NCBI RefSeq assembly: GCF_027409185.1
Contig: NC_084464.1
Coordinates: forward strand, 43,375,095-43,439,094
Origin: Cynocephalus volans
Lineage: Eukaryota; Chordata; Mammalia; Dermoptera; Cynocephalidae
Direction: 5' to 3'
DNA: 64,000 bases
In this document: one piece after another, positions 26,285 through 36,910 of the stretch
Position numbering within the stretch: the first letter of the stretch is position 1
Layout: every line of letters starts with the position of its first letter
Program-made: the position numbers and the translations under genes
The notes under the pieces: model-generated
What the model saw: the letters and a program-made list of their open reading frames with translations, nothing else
The model's database searches: none
Told to the model about the DNA's origin: nothing

Positions 26285-26449
26285 TTCATTGATTTTTGTT
26301 TAGATGTCTTATGTATCTTTTGTTCCTTACTTTCTGAATTACTGCTTGTTTTCTGTATTTGTTGGTTTCTTGTTGTGATAGATAAGCTTTTTTCCTCATT
26401 ATTGTTAGCACTTTTATTTTATTAGTGGGTTTTGTTTTTTCTTGAGTAT

Positions 26450-27271
26450 TTATCGCAGTGGTGGTTGTTTTTCAGACACCAAACCCAGTACTCCCTTGAG
26501 AATTTGTTGTAAGACTGGTCGTGTGGTAGTGAACTCCCACAGTTTTTGTTTGTGTGAGAAATATCCTATTTGTCCTTCATTTTGGAAGGATAGCCTTGCT
26601 GGGTAATGTATTCTTGGCTGGCGATCTTTGTGTTTTGATATTTTCAACATATCATCCCATTCTTTTCTGGCTTTTAAGGTTTGTGATGATAAGTCTGATG
26701 TTAGTCTGATTGGTGCTCCCTCATGAGTGACTTCATGCTTCTCCCTTACAGCTTTTAAGATTCTCTCTTTGTCTTTAAGTTTTGCCAATTTGACTATAAC
26801 ATGTCTTGGAGATGACCTTTTTGGTTTGAATATGTTTGGGGATCTTTGAGCCTCCTGAATCTGAAGATCTGTGTCTTTCCCCATACCTGAAAAGTTTTTT
26901 ACCATTACTTCATTGAATATGTTTTCAATGCCATTTCCTTTTTCCTCCCCTTCTGGAATACCCATGACGCGGATATTTGAGTGCTTAAGGTCGTCTGTTA
27001 TCTCTCTTAGATTTTCTTCAAGTTTTTAATTCTTTTTTCTTTTGTTTTTATCTGCCTGTGTTATTTGAAACAGCTCATCTTGAAGGTCAGAAATTCTCTC
27101 TTCTGCTTGTTCTAGCCTGCTGGTTAAAATCTCTGGTGTGTTTTTTATTTTGTTGAATGAATTCTTCAGCTCCACGAGCTCTGCTGCATTCTTTTTCAGG
27201 GCATTTATTTCTTTGTACATTTCTTCTTTCAGTACCTGTATACTTTTTCTCATTTCCTTGTGTAATCTCAC
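26450..27271 (-). pseudogene. L1 ORF1 (RNA-binding protein), broken
   Basis: The minus strand has a coiled-coil segment (27271-27029, heptad-like E/L/K pattern) and then the RNA-recognition and C-terminal domain (26965-26450), including the typical conserved PRHVIVKLAKLKDKERIL-like stretch and the ARLSFQNEGQI-like motif. The two halves are separated by a stop codon after the coiled coil. The normal ORF1 protein forms trimers that coat L1 RNA. A homologous ORF1 lies at 63331 onward. Confidence 0.85.
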
Positions 27272-27449
27272 TGAGTTTTCTTGTATCTCATTTCGTTTTC
27301 TTAGAATTGTTGCTCTAAATTCCTTGTCATAATTTCAAGGACTTCCTGTTCTATAAGATCTAGAGCTTTAGAATTATTATTACTCTTTGGTGGTGTTGTA
27401 CTTACTCGATTTTTCATATTTCTGGTATCTTTCCTTTGATGCTTAGTCA

Positions 27450-28035
27450 TTGTGGCAGGGGATTTCACGGTCCACTCATTTGACCCTAGTATCTCCCTGG
27501 GATCCTGCAGGGACTGTCAATTTGGCACAGCTGCCTCGGTGCCTGTGGGTGGAAGGCTCAGGCCTCCCTGGGCCGTGGGCCCTGGCTTGGGCTGTGGGGA
27601 GTCATGCAGCGACACCTACCTGTTCGGGAGACGGTGCCTCAAGGCACACGGTGGTCCTGGCAGCTCTCAGGCATCTCTGGGGTCCTCCCCGGGTGGCCAT
27701 GCACTGGCTTTGGTTGGAGGGATCACGTGGCAGGTGCTTACCTGCTTGGTGCAGGTGCCTCAGGGTGCACGTGGTCCCGGCGGCTCTTGGGCATCTCTGA
27801 GGCCTCCCTGTGTGGGCCTGTGGCCTGGGCTGTGGGGCCCCTGCCGCAGCACCTACCTGCTCCTGCACGGGTGTCTGGGTGCACGGTGGTCCTAGCAGCT
27901 CTCGGGCAGCTCTGGGGGCCTCCCTGGATGGTGTGCACTGGCCTGGACTGGGGAAGTCCCACGGCAGCGCCTACCTTCTCTGGCGCAAGTGCCTTGGGGC
28001 ACACGGTGGTCCCAATGACTCTGGGCATCTCTCCT
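27450..28035 (-). promoter_or_regulatory. L1 5'UTR with tandem ~118-bp monomers
   Basis: GC-rich sequence made of about four and a half tandem units. The anchor CTACCTG (or one-base variant) recurs at 27616, 27738, 27853 and 27971, a spacing of 122, 115 and 118 bp. Each unit also carries a GGCATCTCTG-GG-like and a GTGGTCC-like block. Its position between ORF1 and the target-site duplication identifies it as the L1 promoter region. Monomeric promoters are well known from mouse L1. Here the same arrangement appears in an unrelated-looking sequence. Confidence 0.75.
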
Positions 28036-29440
28036 ATTTCCGGGCTTTCTATCCCATCCCATTGATCTATTTGTCCATTCTTTTGCCAATACCATGCTTT
28101 CTTGATTACTGTGGATTTATAGGAAATCTTGAAGTCAGGTAGTGTCAATTCTCTGACTTTGTTCTCCTACACTGGCTATTCTGGGTCTTTTACCTCACCA
28201 TGTAAATTTTAGAATACAATAACTTGCTGGATTTTGATCGAGATTGTATTGAATGTTTAGATAAAGTTGGGAAGAATTGACATCTTGACAATATTGATTC
28301 TTCCTAAACTTGAACATGGATTCTCTCTCCATTTATTTAGTTTTCTTATTTCTTTCATCAGAGTTTTGTAGTTTTCCTCACGCTGATCTTGTACATATTT
28401 TGTACATATTCTTGAACATATTTTGTTAGATTCACAACTAAGTATTTCATTTTTGGAGGTGTTGATGGAAACGGTAATGTGTTTTTAATTTTAAATTCCA
28501 CTTTTTCATTGCTGGTATATAGGAAAGCAATTGACTATCGCATGTTAACCTTGTATCTTAGAAACTTGCTATAATTGCTTGTTAGTTTCTTGAGGTTTGC
28601 TGTCCTTGTTGTTTCTTTTGGATTTTCTACACAGACAATCACGTCATCTGTGAACAAAGTTTTATTTCTTTCTTTCCAATCTGTATACCTTTTAGTTCCC
28701 TTTCTCATTACGTTAGTTAGGCCTTCCAGTTCAATGTTGCAAAGAAGTGGTGAGAGGGTCATTCATGCCCTGTTCCTAATCTTAACAGGCAAGCTTCTAA
28801 TTTCTCACTATTAAGTATGAAGTAAGCTGTGGGCTTTTTGTAGATGTTCCTTATTGAGTTGAAAAAGTTCCCCTTCTATTCATAATTTGCTTTGATTTTT
28901 TTCTTTTATCATGAACGGGTGTTGGTTTTCTCAAATGCTTCTTCTCTAACTGTTGATATGATCATGAAATTCCTCTTCTTTAGCCTGTTGGTGTAATGGA
29001 TTATATTAATCAATTTTCACATCTTGAACCCATCGTGCATACCTGAGGTAATTCCCACTTGCTCATGGTATATATTCTTATATATACATTGTGGAATTCA
29101 TTTGCTAATATTTTGATGAGGATTTTTGCATCCATGTTCATGAGAGATATTGGTATGTAGTTTTCTTGTAATGTATTTGTCTGATTTTAGTATTAGGGTA
29201 ATGCTGGCCTCACAGAATGAGTTGGGAAGTATTCCTTCTGCTTCTTTCTTCAGGGAGAGATTGTAGAGAATTGCTATAATTTCTTCCTTAAATGTTTGGC
29301 AGATTCACCACTGAACCCATTTGGGTCTGGTGCTTTGAGGTCTACAATACTAATTTTTGATCCAATTTCAGTTGTAAATATAGGTCTATTCAGACCATGT
29401 ATTTTATTTCATTTTTTTCATTAAAAAATTATTTTGAATA
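28036..29440 (-). repeat. Old L1 ORF2 fragment, right part
   Basis: Minus-strand L1M-type ORF2 (reverse transcriptase region), continuing the element cut at 22151. It is more diverged than the inserted L1, as shown by comparing 28480-28760 with 24060-24330. Full of stops. Confidence 0.8.
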
Positions 29441-29452
29441 AATTTATTTTTA

Positions 29453-29621
29453 TTTTTATTTTTTTTAAAGATGACCAGTGAGGGGATCTTAACCCTTGAC
29501 TTGGTGTTGTCAGCACCATGCTCACCCAGTGAGCTAACCCGCCTTCCCTATATGGGATCTGAACCCGTGGCCTTGGTGTTATCAGCACCACACTCTCCTG
29601 AGTGAGCCACGGGCTGGCCCC
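29453..29621 (-). repeat. Dimeric tRNA-derived SINE, minus strand
   Basis: Two reverse-complement tRNA-like units with a T-rich left end and GGGCTGGCCC right end. Flanked by TGAATAAATTTA (29435-29446) and TGAATAACTTTA (29622-29633), a 12-bp target-site duplication with one change. Confidence 0.9.
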
Positions 29622-30700
29622 TGAATAACTTTAGATTTGCAGAAGAGTTGTGAAGCTTAGAACTCAGAGTTCCTGTATATCCTTCTCCCAGCTTCCCTTA
29701 ATGTGAATAACAAAACCAAGTTAAAACTAAAAATCTAAGAAATTAACATTGGTTCAATACTGTTAACTAAACTGTACACTTTATTTGCATTTCTTCAATT
29801 TTTCTGGTAATGTCCTTTTTCTGGTCTAGGACTCAATCTAGCAAACTTAATGTATTTAGTTCTTGTGGCTCCTTAACCTCCTCTGATCTGAGATTTTCTC
29901 ATTCTTTACCTGTTTTTATGACCTTGACAGTGTTGAGGAGTACTGGACAGATAATTTGTAGAATGTCACTCAGATTGAGTTTGTCTGAGGTTTTCTCACG
30001 ATCAGTTTGGGCATATGGGTTTGGGGAAGAACAGCATAGAGGTCACATGCCCTTCTCATGTCAGCACATCAAGTGGTGCGTGGTGTGAACATGGCTTGGA
30101 TTGCTAGGTTTAGGTTATGTCTACCAAGCTTCCCCTCTGTAAAATTACTATTTTTGCCTTTGCATGCTCAATTCTTGAGAAGTGAGCCACAATGTCCAGG
30201 CCACATTTAAGGGGAAGGAAATTGAGCATCAGTTCTTGGAAGGAGGGTTCTCTTTATATATTACTTGGAATTCTTCTGTAAGGAAGATTTGTCCCTTCTG
30301 TCCCATTTATTTATTTATTCAATCATTTACCTATTTCAGTATGGACTCACCGATGTTTATTTTTAATTTGGGTTTATTACCCAATGCTATTGTTATTTTG
30401 TTGCTCAGGGTATTCCAGTTTAGTTCATAGGAAGTTCTCTCAGGTTGGCTCCTGTGTCCCTTTGACAAGCCCCCACTGGGGGAGGACGGGAGTATGGGGG
30501 CAGAAGGAAACTTCCTTTCTGGCAGTACATTATGTTCCAGGCTTATCAGGACCATCACCTGTCTCAGCCATACAATCAGCTATGATTCTAAGGATTCCTG
30601 GTTCCTTTTACTGGAGAATAATATTTCAAACTGAAGATCCAGGCTTGGGTGCTCATTTCACTTTTCTAAAGAGGACACAGAGGTTCCGAGAGCTGCCTGA
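29622..30700 (-). repeat. Old L1M 3'UTR fragment
   Basis: Segments such as 30360-30480 (TTTGTTGCTCAGGGTATTCC ... GGCTCCTGTGTCCC) are typical of the 3'UTR of old L1M elements read in reverse. A separate element from the ORF2 fragment to its left, because the order would otherwise be reversed. Confidence 0.6.
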
Positions 30701-31480
30701 GCTCACAAGGCAGGTCAGTGGCTCTCACTTCAGTGCATCAGAGCTTGTTCTATGTGGTCTTTGACATCTAGCACTCGATGGCCAGTTTCCCATGCACATC
30801 TCTATTTTCTAAGCTCTGTTCTTTTCTGTTTGTGGGGCTTAGTCATTAATAATTTTATTCTCCAATATTTGGAGACTTTCCTAAAGGAAAATTTCATGTT
30901 TCAGAAACAAGTTTCACTTAAAAATTGGCCAGAATATGTATGACACAGAAAAGACATCAGTGGGAGAAACCACTTCTATTTTTCTTCCATGTGGAATATT
31001 TCCCTGTTCCTGCTGCTCTTTAAATGTCCCTGGGCCTGGGAGAAGAACAGTTCCCTTGGTATGAGAGAAAAATGATTATGTGGAAACATCTGCCTTCATC
31101 ACCCCCCAACCCTTTCATTTTTGCTCTGTTTGTGCCCATTCTCCCTCCCCAACCCCTGGCCCATGAGCCTTTTCCTTCTCCCAGCCTCAGGCAGAGCCCA
31201 TTCTCACTGAGAGCTGGCTCCTCAGTGGGAAGTGAGGGTAGAAGAGGAGACGGAGGTCAGAGCCTGGGTCTGTGGCAGAAGGTGCAGCAGGGATGAAGGG
31301 GGTCAGAGTGAGAAGGACTTCTGAATGAGGGTGACATGGGAGTGATTGGAGCGTGGCTGAGGACAGCCCAGCACCTCCATCTAGGAGGGAAGGGAGGAGC
31401 CTTGGGTGCATGGACAGAGAGTGGGGCAGGGTGTGAATGAGATGCCCCCACCCCCATCCCTGGTCCTCTGACAGCTCCTC
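30700..31480. other. Gene-free stretch
   Basis: Unique-looking non-coding sequence, GC-rich after 31080. If the MIC-like gene was once complete, its transmembrane and tail exons would lie here on the minus strand, but I could not recognise them. Confidence 0.3.
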
Positions 31481-31482
31481 AC

Positions 31483-31764
31483 TCCAGTCACACTGAGAGG
31501 TCCCTCCAGGCACAGGTGCTCCACCAGGCAGGTGTATCTCTGTTCCCCTCCAGGAGGACCCCCACAGTTATCCAGTATTGATAGTCGTCTGTCCTCCCTG
31601 CCCCTCAGGTCAGCTGCCCCTGAACCCTGAGTCCAAGGTTAGCTCCTTCCCTTCCTGCAGCAAAGTCAGACTGACATTGGCAAGTGAGGGGTCGACTGCT
31701 TGGCCTCTCAGCACATGATTGCCCTCAGAGTCCTCCTTATCAGTGACCACAGCCCTGCGTGGCA
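31483..31764 (-). pseudogene. MIC-like alpha-3 (Ig-like) exon, degraded
   Basis: The minus strand has a splice acceptor (AG at 31765-31766), a 282-bp segment and a donor (GTGAGG, at 31477-31482). The start reads VPRRAVVTDKEDSEGN, closely following the MICA alpha-3 start, and the later GEQRYTCLVEH stretch matches the conserved end of class I/MIC Ig domains. The first Ig cysteine region (normally TCRASGFYP) is replaced and no Cys is found there. A frameshift or stop separates the two halves near 31610. MIC proteins are stress-induced NKG2D ligands. This copy cannot make the Ig fold. A general class I-like paralogue is the alternative. Confidence 0.6.
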
Positions 31765-31769
31765 CTGGA

Positions 31770-32965
31770 CACAGGAGAGAGCAGAGAGATGGAGTTAGAG
31801 GGGTTCCCCTCAACCTCCCCCTTCCTCACTGGGTCTTCTTCCACACACCAGGGCCTTCCCCTCCCCCAACCCCAGGACTTCTCACAGCCTTGACAGGAAG
31901 TTGGGCGGACGCAGGTCCCCACAACCCCCTGCAGAAGCCTTTCCCTAAGTGTGCCTGCCTGCATTCCTGCTGCAGCTTTAGTGCCTGCCCCAAGCAGAGC
32001 CCTGGCTATGTACAGAGGGCAATTCTGGAATGTTCTTCCTTCAGACATCTGAATGGCTCAATGCCTCTCCTCCTTCAAGTCTGCTCAGATGGCACCTCAT
32101 GAGGTCCACCCTGACCATCCTATCTTAAAGTGCCATTTCTTCCGTTACTTTGCATTGTGTGTCTACTGTGCCTGATTTTTTCTTTATATCTCCTATCATT
32201 TTCTAACATAATGTGAAGATTTCTTCACTTATGGTCTCAACAATATCTGCCATCCCACATGCTTTTTCACAATGTGACCTTGCCATCCCCTATCAAGAGC
32301 TGGGGACTTATCTCCCTCCCCTTGGGTCTCTTACTGGCTCTGATGACTACAACATGGGGAAAGGGACACTGCCTGACTTCTGAGGTTCTGACATAAGATG
32401 CTCTGTGGCTGCTTAAACATCCCCTCCTGGACCCCAGGTTTGGAGCTGGGAGCAACCAAGCCATGTGGAGCAGAAGGTGGAAGAGAACCCAGGCCACCAG
32501 ATAAAACAGCCCCAGAGAGCTCTCAGCAGACAGCAGCACTGACACAGCCCTGTGCAGGAGCCTTTTCATGGTTCTAGGCCATTCATCCTCTGGCCCAGGT
32601 CACGTGGAGCAGAAGAGCTGCCTGCTAAGCCCAGTCAACCCATAAAATGAGAGTTAATAAGAAGGTTGTTGTTTTAGTTTGGGATTGTTTGGGACTCTTT
32701 GTTACCCAGCAGTAGATAACAAAAACACATGCCATATAGTTTACTGCTGTTGTTATGTTTTTATTTGTCTGTCTTTCCTGTGAGATTTTCAGCATAAGGA
32801 GAGCAGCTGTTTTGTGACTATTAAATGATTTACTGGGCCAAGAACAATGCCTGGCACAGAGGTACTTTTAAATATTTGTTAGATGAATGAATAAATACAG
32901 TGATAATTCCTTAAAGTTGGGTCTGAGACTGAAAAGGGTAAGTTTACTGGTGTTTGGTTTTGGGG
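31770..32965. other. Intron or intergenic stretch with L2 remnants
   Basis: Weak L2-like sequence at about 32040-32200, and the typical L2 3' end (GCCTGGCACAGAGGTAC, then an ATGAATGAATAA end) at 32845-32892. No coding region recognised. Confidence 0.4.
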
Positions 32966-32970
32966 TTGTA

Positions 32971-33645
32971 TTAGTCTGCTTGGGCTGCCATAACAAAGCA
33001 CCACAGACCGGTGACTTAACAACAGGCATTTACTTCTCACAGTTCTGGAGGCCAGAAGTCCAAGATCAGGATGCTGTCAGATTGGGTTCCAGGTGAGGAC
33101 CCTCTTCCTGGCTTGCAGACAGCTGCCTTCTTGCTGTATCCTCACATCGGACTGAGAGAGGGAGCTCCAGTCTCTTCATCTTCTTATAAGAACACTAATC
33201 CCATCTTGGGGACCTGCATTCTCGAGAACTCATCTGAATTTAATACCTCCCAATGGCCCCTCCTCCTAATACCATCAAATTGGGTGTTAGAGCTTCAAGA
33301 TATGAATTAGCGGGGAGGGGGTGGTGGGGACACAAACATCCAGTGCATGCCTAAGTCCAAAATCTAGGCCCCAGAAATTTGGTTTCTGGGGAGGGGTCCC
33401 TTCCTGGCTTGTGGATGGCCACCTCCTCTCTATGCGCTCATATGGCCTTTGCTCTGTGCGTGTGCAGAAAGAGAGACAAATCTGGAGTCTCTTCCTCTTA
33501 GAAATACCACTTCTATCAGATTAGGACCCTTCCCTTATGATCTCATTTAACCTTAATTATCTCCCTAAAGGCCCTATCTCCAAATGCAATCTATTGGGCT
33601 TCAATATGTGAAGTTTGGGGAACACAATTCAGTCCATACTAGGGG
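32971..33645 (-). repeat. MLT1-type (MaLR) LTR sequence, minus strand
   Basis: Starts TATTAGTCTGCTTGGGCTGCCATAAC and carries the TTCTGGAGGCCAGAAGTCCA segment of reversed MLT1 LTRs. A second partial copy of the inner half follows from about 33330, ending AACACAATTCAGTCCATACTA. Either two tandem fragments or an internal duplication. It lies inside the MIC-like locus. Confidence 0.75.
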
Positions 33646-34109
33646 TCTTCTGTGAAGTGATGGGTATGTGTTTCATACATACTAGTTGGTCCTGGTTTCA
33701 TGAGCCACTCAACAAGAATGAGCTCAGCACCACCCCACATTTGTGGTCTGTTCACACAAGAACCACAGACCAGCGATGCCTGACCACCTACTGCTTCTGA
33801 TATATCTTGGGCCTGGGAAGGGGTCGTCTAGGTTGCAAGGTCATAGGTCACTGATGCCCAGATCTCAGCTGTGGCTCAGCTGCAATGTGGGGGGCCCAGG
33901 AAGATTCTCCCCTAGCTTCTGTATGCCCAAAGCCCTGGGTCAGTCATCAGGGTAAAATTGAGATTTGATCACAGGTCTACAGATCTCCTAAGTTCAGGGC
34001 TTAGAGGCGGCAGAGAAGGGTCACCAAAGAAGAAAGAGATACAATTCCAGAGCTCACAGGCAGAGAGTTGCAGAGGGAACAGGGGCCAAATCTAAGAAAC
34101 TGGGAAATG

Positions 34110-34385
34110 GGTAGTCGGTCACCTGGGTCTTATGTCTGAGTACCTTGTAGCCCACGATAGTGTCCAGCTTCTACTGTGTGTCCAACATAACATCCTCTGG
34201 GGATTCTTGGCCTGGCTGCAGTTGTCATAGGGAAGGAAGGGACACCTGAAGGACCTGAAAGCCAGCTGCTTGAGTCTGGTCTCAGACAGAGGTGCAGACC
34301 CTTGCCCTTCACTCTCTATGGCCCAAGACCAAGAAAACACCAGGAAAACTCCACAGGTGTTTCCTTGGCCAGCCCTTCCCATGCC
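34110..34385 (-). pseudogene. Possible MIC-like alpha-1 exon remnant
   Basis: On the minus strand, a segment reading PFLPYDNCSQAKNPQ can be aligned with the central part of the MICA alpha-1 domain (PFL-x-YD...AKPQ), with weak similarity continuing on both sides in changing frames. It lies upstream of the alpha-3-like exon in the right order and on the same strand. No alpha-2 exon was found between them, where the MLT1 sequence sits. The match is short and could be chance. Confidence 0.35.
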
Positions 34386-34389
34386 ACGC

Positions 34390-34950
34390 TCCTCCCTGGG
34401 TCCTTCCTCCCTTCCTTGTAACCTCTACTCCCCCTGATGTCCCTATTTCAGCCATATCCCCACTTCCTCAGGATTCTCCCTCCTTCCTTGACCTAATGCC
34501 CCAGGATCCCCCTCCTCCAGCCCAAATCCCAGGATCAGAGACTCACTGAACTGAGTCCCAGGTGGAGGGGACTCTATCCCCAGAGGCAACATCAGGAGCA
34601 AGTGATAGGGACTCTGGAGTCTAAGGCCCCATCCCAGGAGGCTTAGGGTGCGTAATATTGTGTCTTCACCCTGGACTTGAGGTTTCTGTCTGCTCCCCAC
34701 AAGCCTCTCTGCAGCCCATTGATGGCAACAACCAGGAAAACTGAAAAGTAGAAACATTTTCCTTTACTCCCTTTTTTTTCATGCTCCTTCGTGTGTTCGT
34801 GTTTGAGAATTTTACTTCATTTATAGGCACAGACAAAATCAATACGTCTCAGTACCAGTCTCAAGTTTTTTCATAAGTTATGAAGTTTACCTCACAAGAA
34901 ACCAAATTTTAAAAAATTAGAATTCAGCATCCACTGCTATTTAGATTATG
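34390..34950. other. Gene-free stretch
   Basis: No gene or clear repeat recognised. Confidence 0.3.
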
Positions 34951-34989
34951 GGTAAAGGAAAAGGTCGGGCAGGAGGATGGCAAATCTGA

Positions 34990-35650
34990 TGACCAGTGTC
35001 TTTCTAGTCGAGAGTATCCTCGAGGGCAGGACAGAGGCACCACCACCACTAAAGAATCTTGTCAACCTTCGCAACACAGCGACAGTCACCAAAGCAACAT
35101 ATACCGATATCGAAGACACGGCAGAAGGGGATTACTAAGAGGGCTCTCCGAGTCCCCTCACTGAGTAACTTCCTCAGTACAGCCGAGTTCCGAGGTCAGG
35201 ACGGACTGCGGGGACCAGACGTGCGGATTCCGAGCGTGGGAGCGCCGCCCGGGGGCGCCCACACCGCCGACTGCGCATGCGGCCCCGGGCGATCTCAGGC
35301 GGGGTCGCGGAGGCGCCAGGACACCGGTCCCGGCCGACAGCTCGGCGCGGAGGGCAAGCAGGGCCGGCGCCTTCTCGCCCCGGAGCCGGGAGGCCGCCCC
35401 GCCCGCGCCCACAGCGACAGCCGGCGCCGCCGCCACCTGCCCGCGGGGGACGCGGGGCCGGGAACGGCGGCAGGAAGGAGGCTCGGCCGGCGGCCGCGGA
35501 GGAAGCGGCGCAGCCCGCACCCGCCGGCATCATCGCGGCGTCCTCGGCCGCCCTCACAGGTTGCGCGCCAGACTCTCTCGTGCGCCTTCTCGGTATCCTT
35601 CTAGCAACGACGACAACTTTGGTGTGACGTTTTTCAGGAAGGATCCATGA
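34990..35650. promoter_or_regulatory. Strong CpG island
   Basis: From about 35150 to 35600 the sequence is GC-saturated with dense CpG, by far the strongest island in the window. Open frames exist in several registers on both strands, as expected from the composition, and none shows a domain. It is flanked by non-repetitive sequence. It should mark a promoter of a transcript that I cannot identify. The nearest recognisable coding sequence, the PSMA5 pseudogene at 36.1 kb, has no relation to it. Confidence 0.55.
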
Positions 35651-36149
35651 GACTTCGGTGACGTGCTCATCTCTGGCAGGAGCCCTGGGCGTCTGGGTCT
35701 GGGAAGGGAGGAAAAAAATCCCTGTAATTCACTTGGAACGTCTTGAAGGATCTTTTCAAAACGTGTTACATTAAAAGTCCCTCGAGTTTAATTCAAACTC
35801 GGCATCTGCACTCAGAGGACTCAGACTCATAAAATCATTTCCGTCTTTATACCAGTGACCGATCACTTACTCCAACTTGCAAAATCCTTCTCTTTATCCA
35901 ACATTTCCCACCAGCATTTCCTCCATTCTGTGGGTCTTTCTCTGACCTGTTGGAATTAGTAGATGTATGGGGAATTTTTTCTCTTTTTAAAATTTCATTT
36001 CACTTCATTTAAGAACCGCCTTTATGTACAGACATCACACACACAAAAAATAATAATATACATGCACCGGAGGTTTTCCAAGGAATAGGAGTTGGAAATA
36101 AAATTGAAGCACAATTAGGAGAACTGAAATTGTCCTAGAGACGTTCTGA

Positions 36150-36772
36150 GGATCATGCCTCCAAATATTCATGACAACCACTTTCACAAGTTCTTCTTTC
36201 AGAAGTTCTTCTCCGTGAACACGTGGAAATTCTGGCCCGGCTGCACTGTGGCCAGCTCTGTGTTAGTTGCATTCAGCTTCTCCATTACTTGTTTGAAGAT
36301 AAGTGAAGACTTGACGGCTTCCTTCAGTGTCACAGGCCCTGTAAACTTCTCACAGTGAGCTCTGGGCATCCTCTGAAGCAGAGCCGATTGCTCGAGCATC
36401 ACACTATACAAAGGTCTCAGATCGGTCCATATGAAACAGCTGGGGTCCTCTCTCATCCCGTCCTCCAAATGACAGTGCTACTCCAAAGGGACGAGACATG
36501 TCACCTGGATCTGCATGTTTGTCTCCAAACACTGCAGCCTGATGGGACACAGCCTGGATCATACTCTTCAATCTCACTGTCTTGTAGGTGAGTCAGTGGT
36601 ATTGTGTCTCCACTCTGGCTTTATCAATTAAAGTCTTAGCATCATCAGCTAGCCCACTCATGGCACAACCAATGTGAGCATCAACCTCTACAGTTCTGTC
36701 AATGCTGCTGGGCTCTGTGAGTGGGGAGGTAATTCTCTTCTCTACAATACTTGTGACTGGCATTTCGAGTGA
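36150..36772 (-). pseudogene. PSMA5P: Processed pseudogene of proteasome subunit alpha 5
   Basis: The minus strand reads through the central and C-terminal part of PSMA5 without introns: [13 protein letters not shown]...[11 protein letters not shown] and [14 protein letters not shown] (36590-36750), MSRPFGVAL (about 36500), the [17 protein letters not shown] segment (about 36220-36260), and the last residues decayed near 36160. PSMA5 is a ring subunit of the 20S proteasome core. The reading frame is broken by small indels and stops, including near 36590 and within 36360-36480. The N-terminal third is missing: similarity stops at about 36772, where an LTR-like fragment begins. Lack of introns indicates retroposition by L1 machinery. 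Confidence 0.9.
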
Positions 36773-36774
36773 GA

Positions 36775-36910
36775 GGTCATGTGAGTCTGAGCCCTTACAC
36801 CTGTAGAGTCCATACTAATTCTGAGTAGTTAGTGTCAGGATTGAGTTGAATTGTAAGACACTCAGTTGGTGTATGAGAATCAGATAATTGGTTAACGTGT
36901 GTAGGAAAAA
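36775..36910 (+). repeat. LTR fragment
   Basis: A short piece containing GTGTCAGGATTGAGTTGAATTG and GACACTCAGTTGGTGT, the 3' part of the LTR type also seen at 57290-58060. It abuts the broken 5' end of the PSMA5 pseudogene. Confidence 0.5.

Larger units (their letters stand above)
22152..28035 (-). mobile_element. Full-length L1 retrotransposon (dead)
   Basis: A complete LINE-1 on the minus strand, about 5.9 kb including one inserted SINE. Order on the minus strand: monomeric GC-rich 5'UTR (28035-27450), ORF1 (about 27271-26450), ORF2 beginning with the endonuclease at about 26284 and running to about 22900, 3'UTR and tail to 22152. The 14-bp repeats ATTTCTGGACTTTC (22138-22151) and ATTTCCGGGCTTTC (28036-28049) flank it with two mismatches and fit a target-site duplication. 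The older L1M sequence it interrupts can be read straight across. Both ORFs carry stops and frameshifts, so it cannot move on its own. Confidence 0.85.

Noticed and set aside
27616-27977. CRISPR-like array or minisatellite
   Set aside because: Regular spacing comes from whole tandem monomers without unique spacers; this is a mammalian L1.
27450-28060. CpG island promoter of a host gene
   Set aside because: Tandem 118-bp units lie between an L1 ORF1 and the target-site duplication, so it is the L1 5'UTR.
35059-35627. Open frames of 116-181 codons in the CpG island
   Set aside because: Arg/Pro/Ala-rich in several registers on both strands, as GC-rich sequence always gives. No domain.
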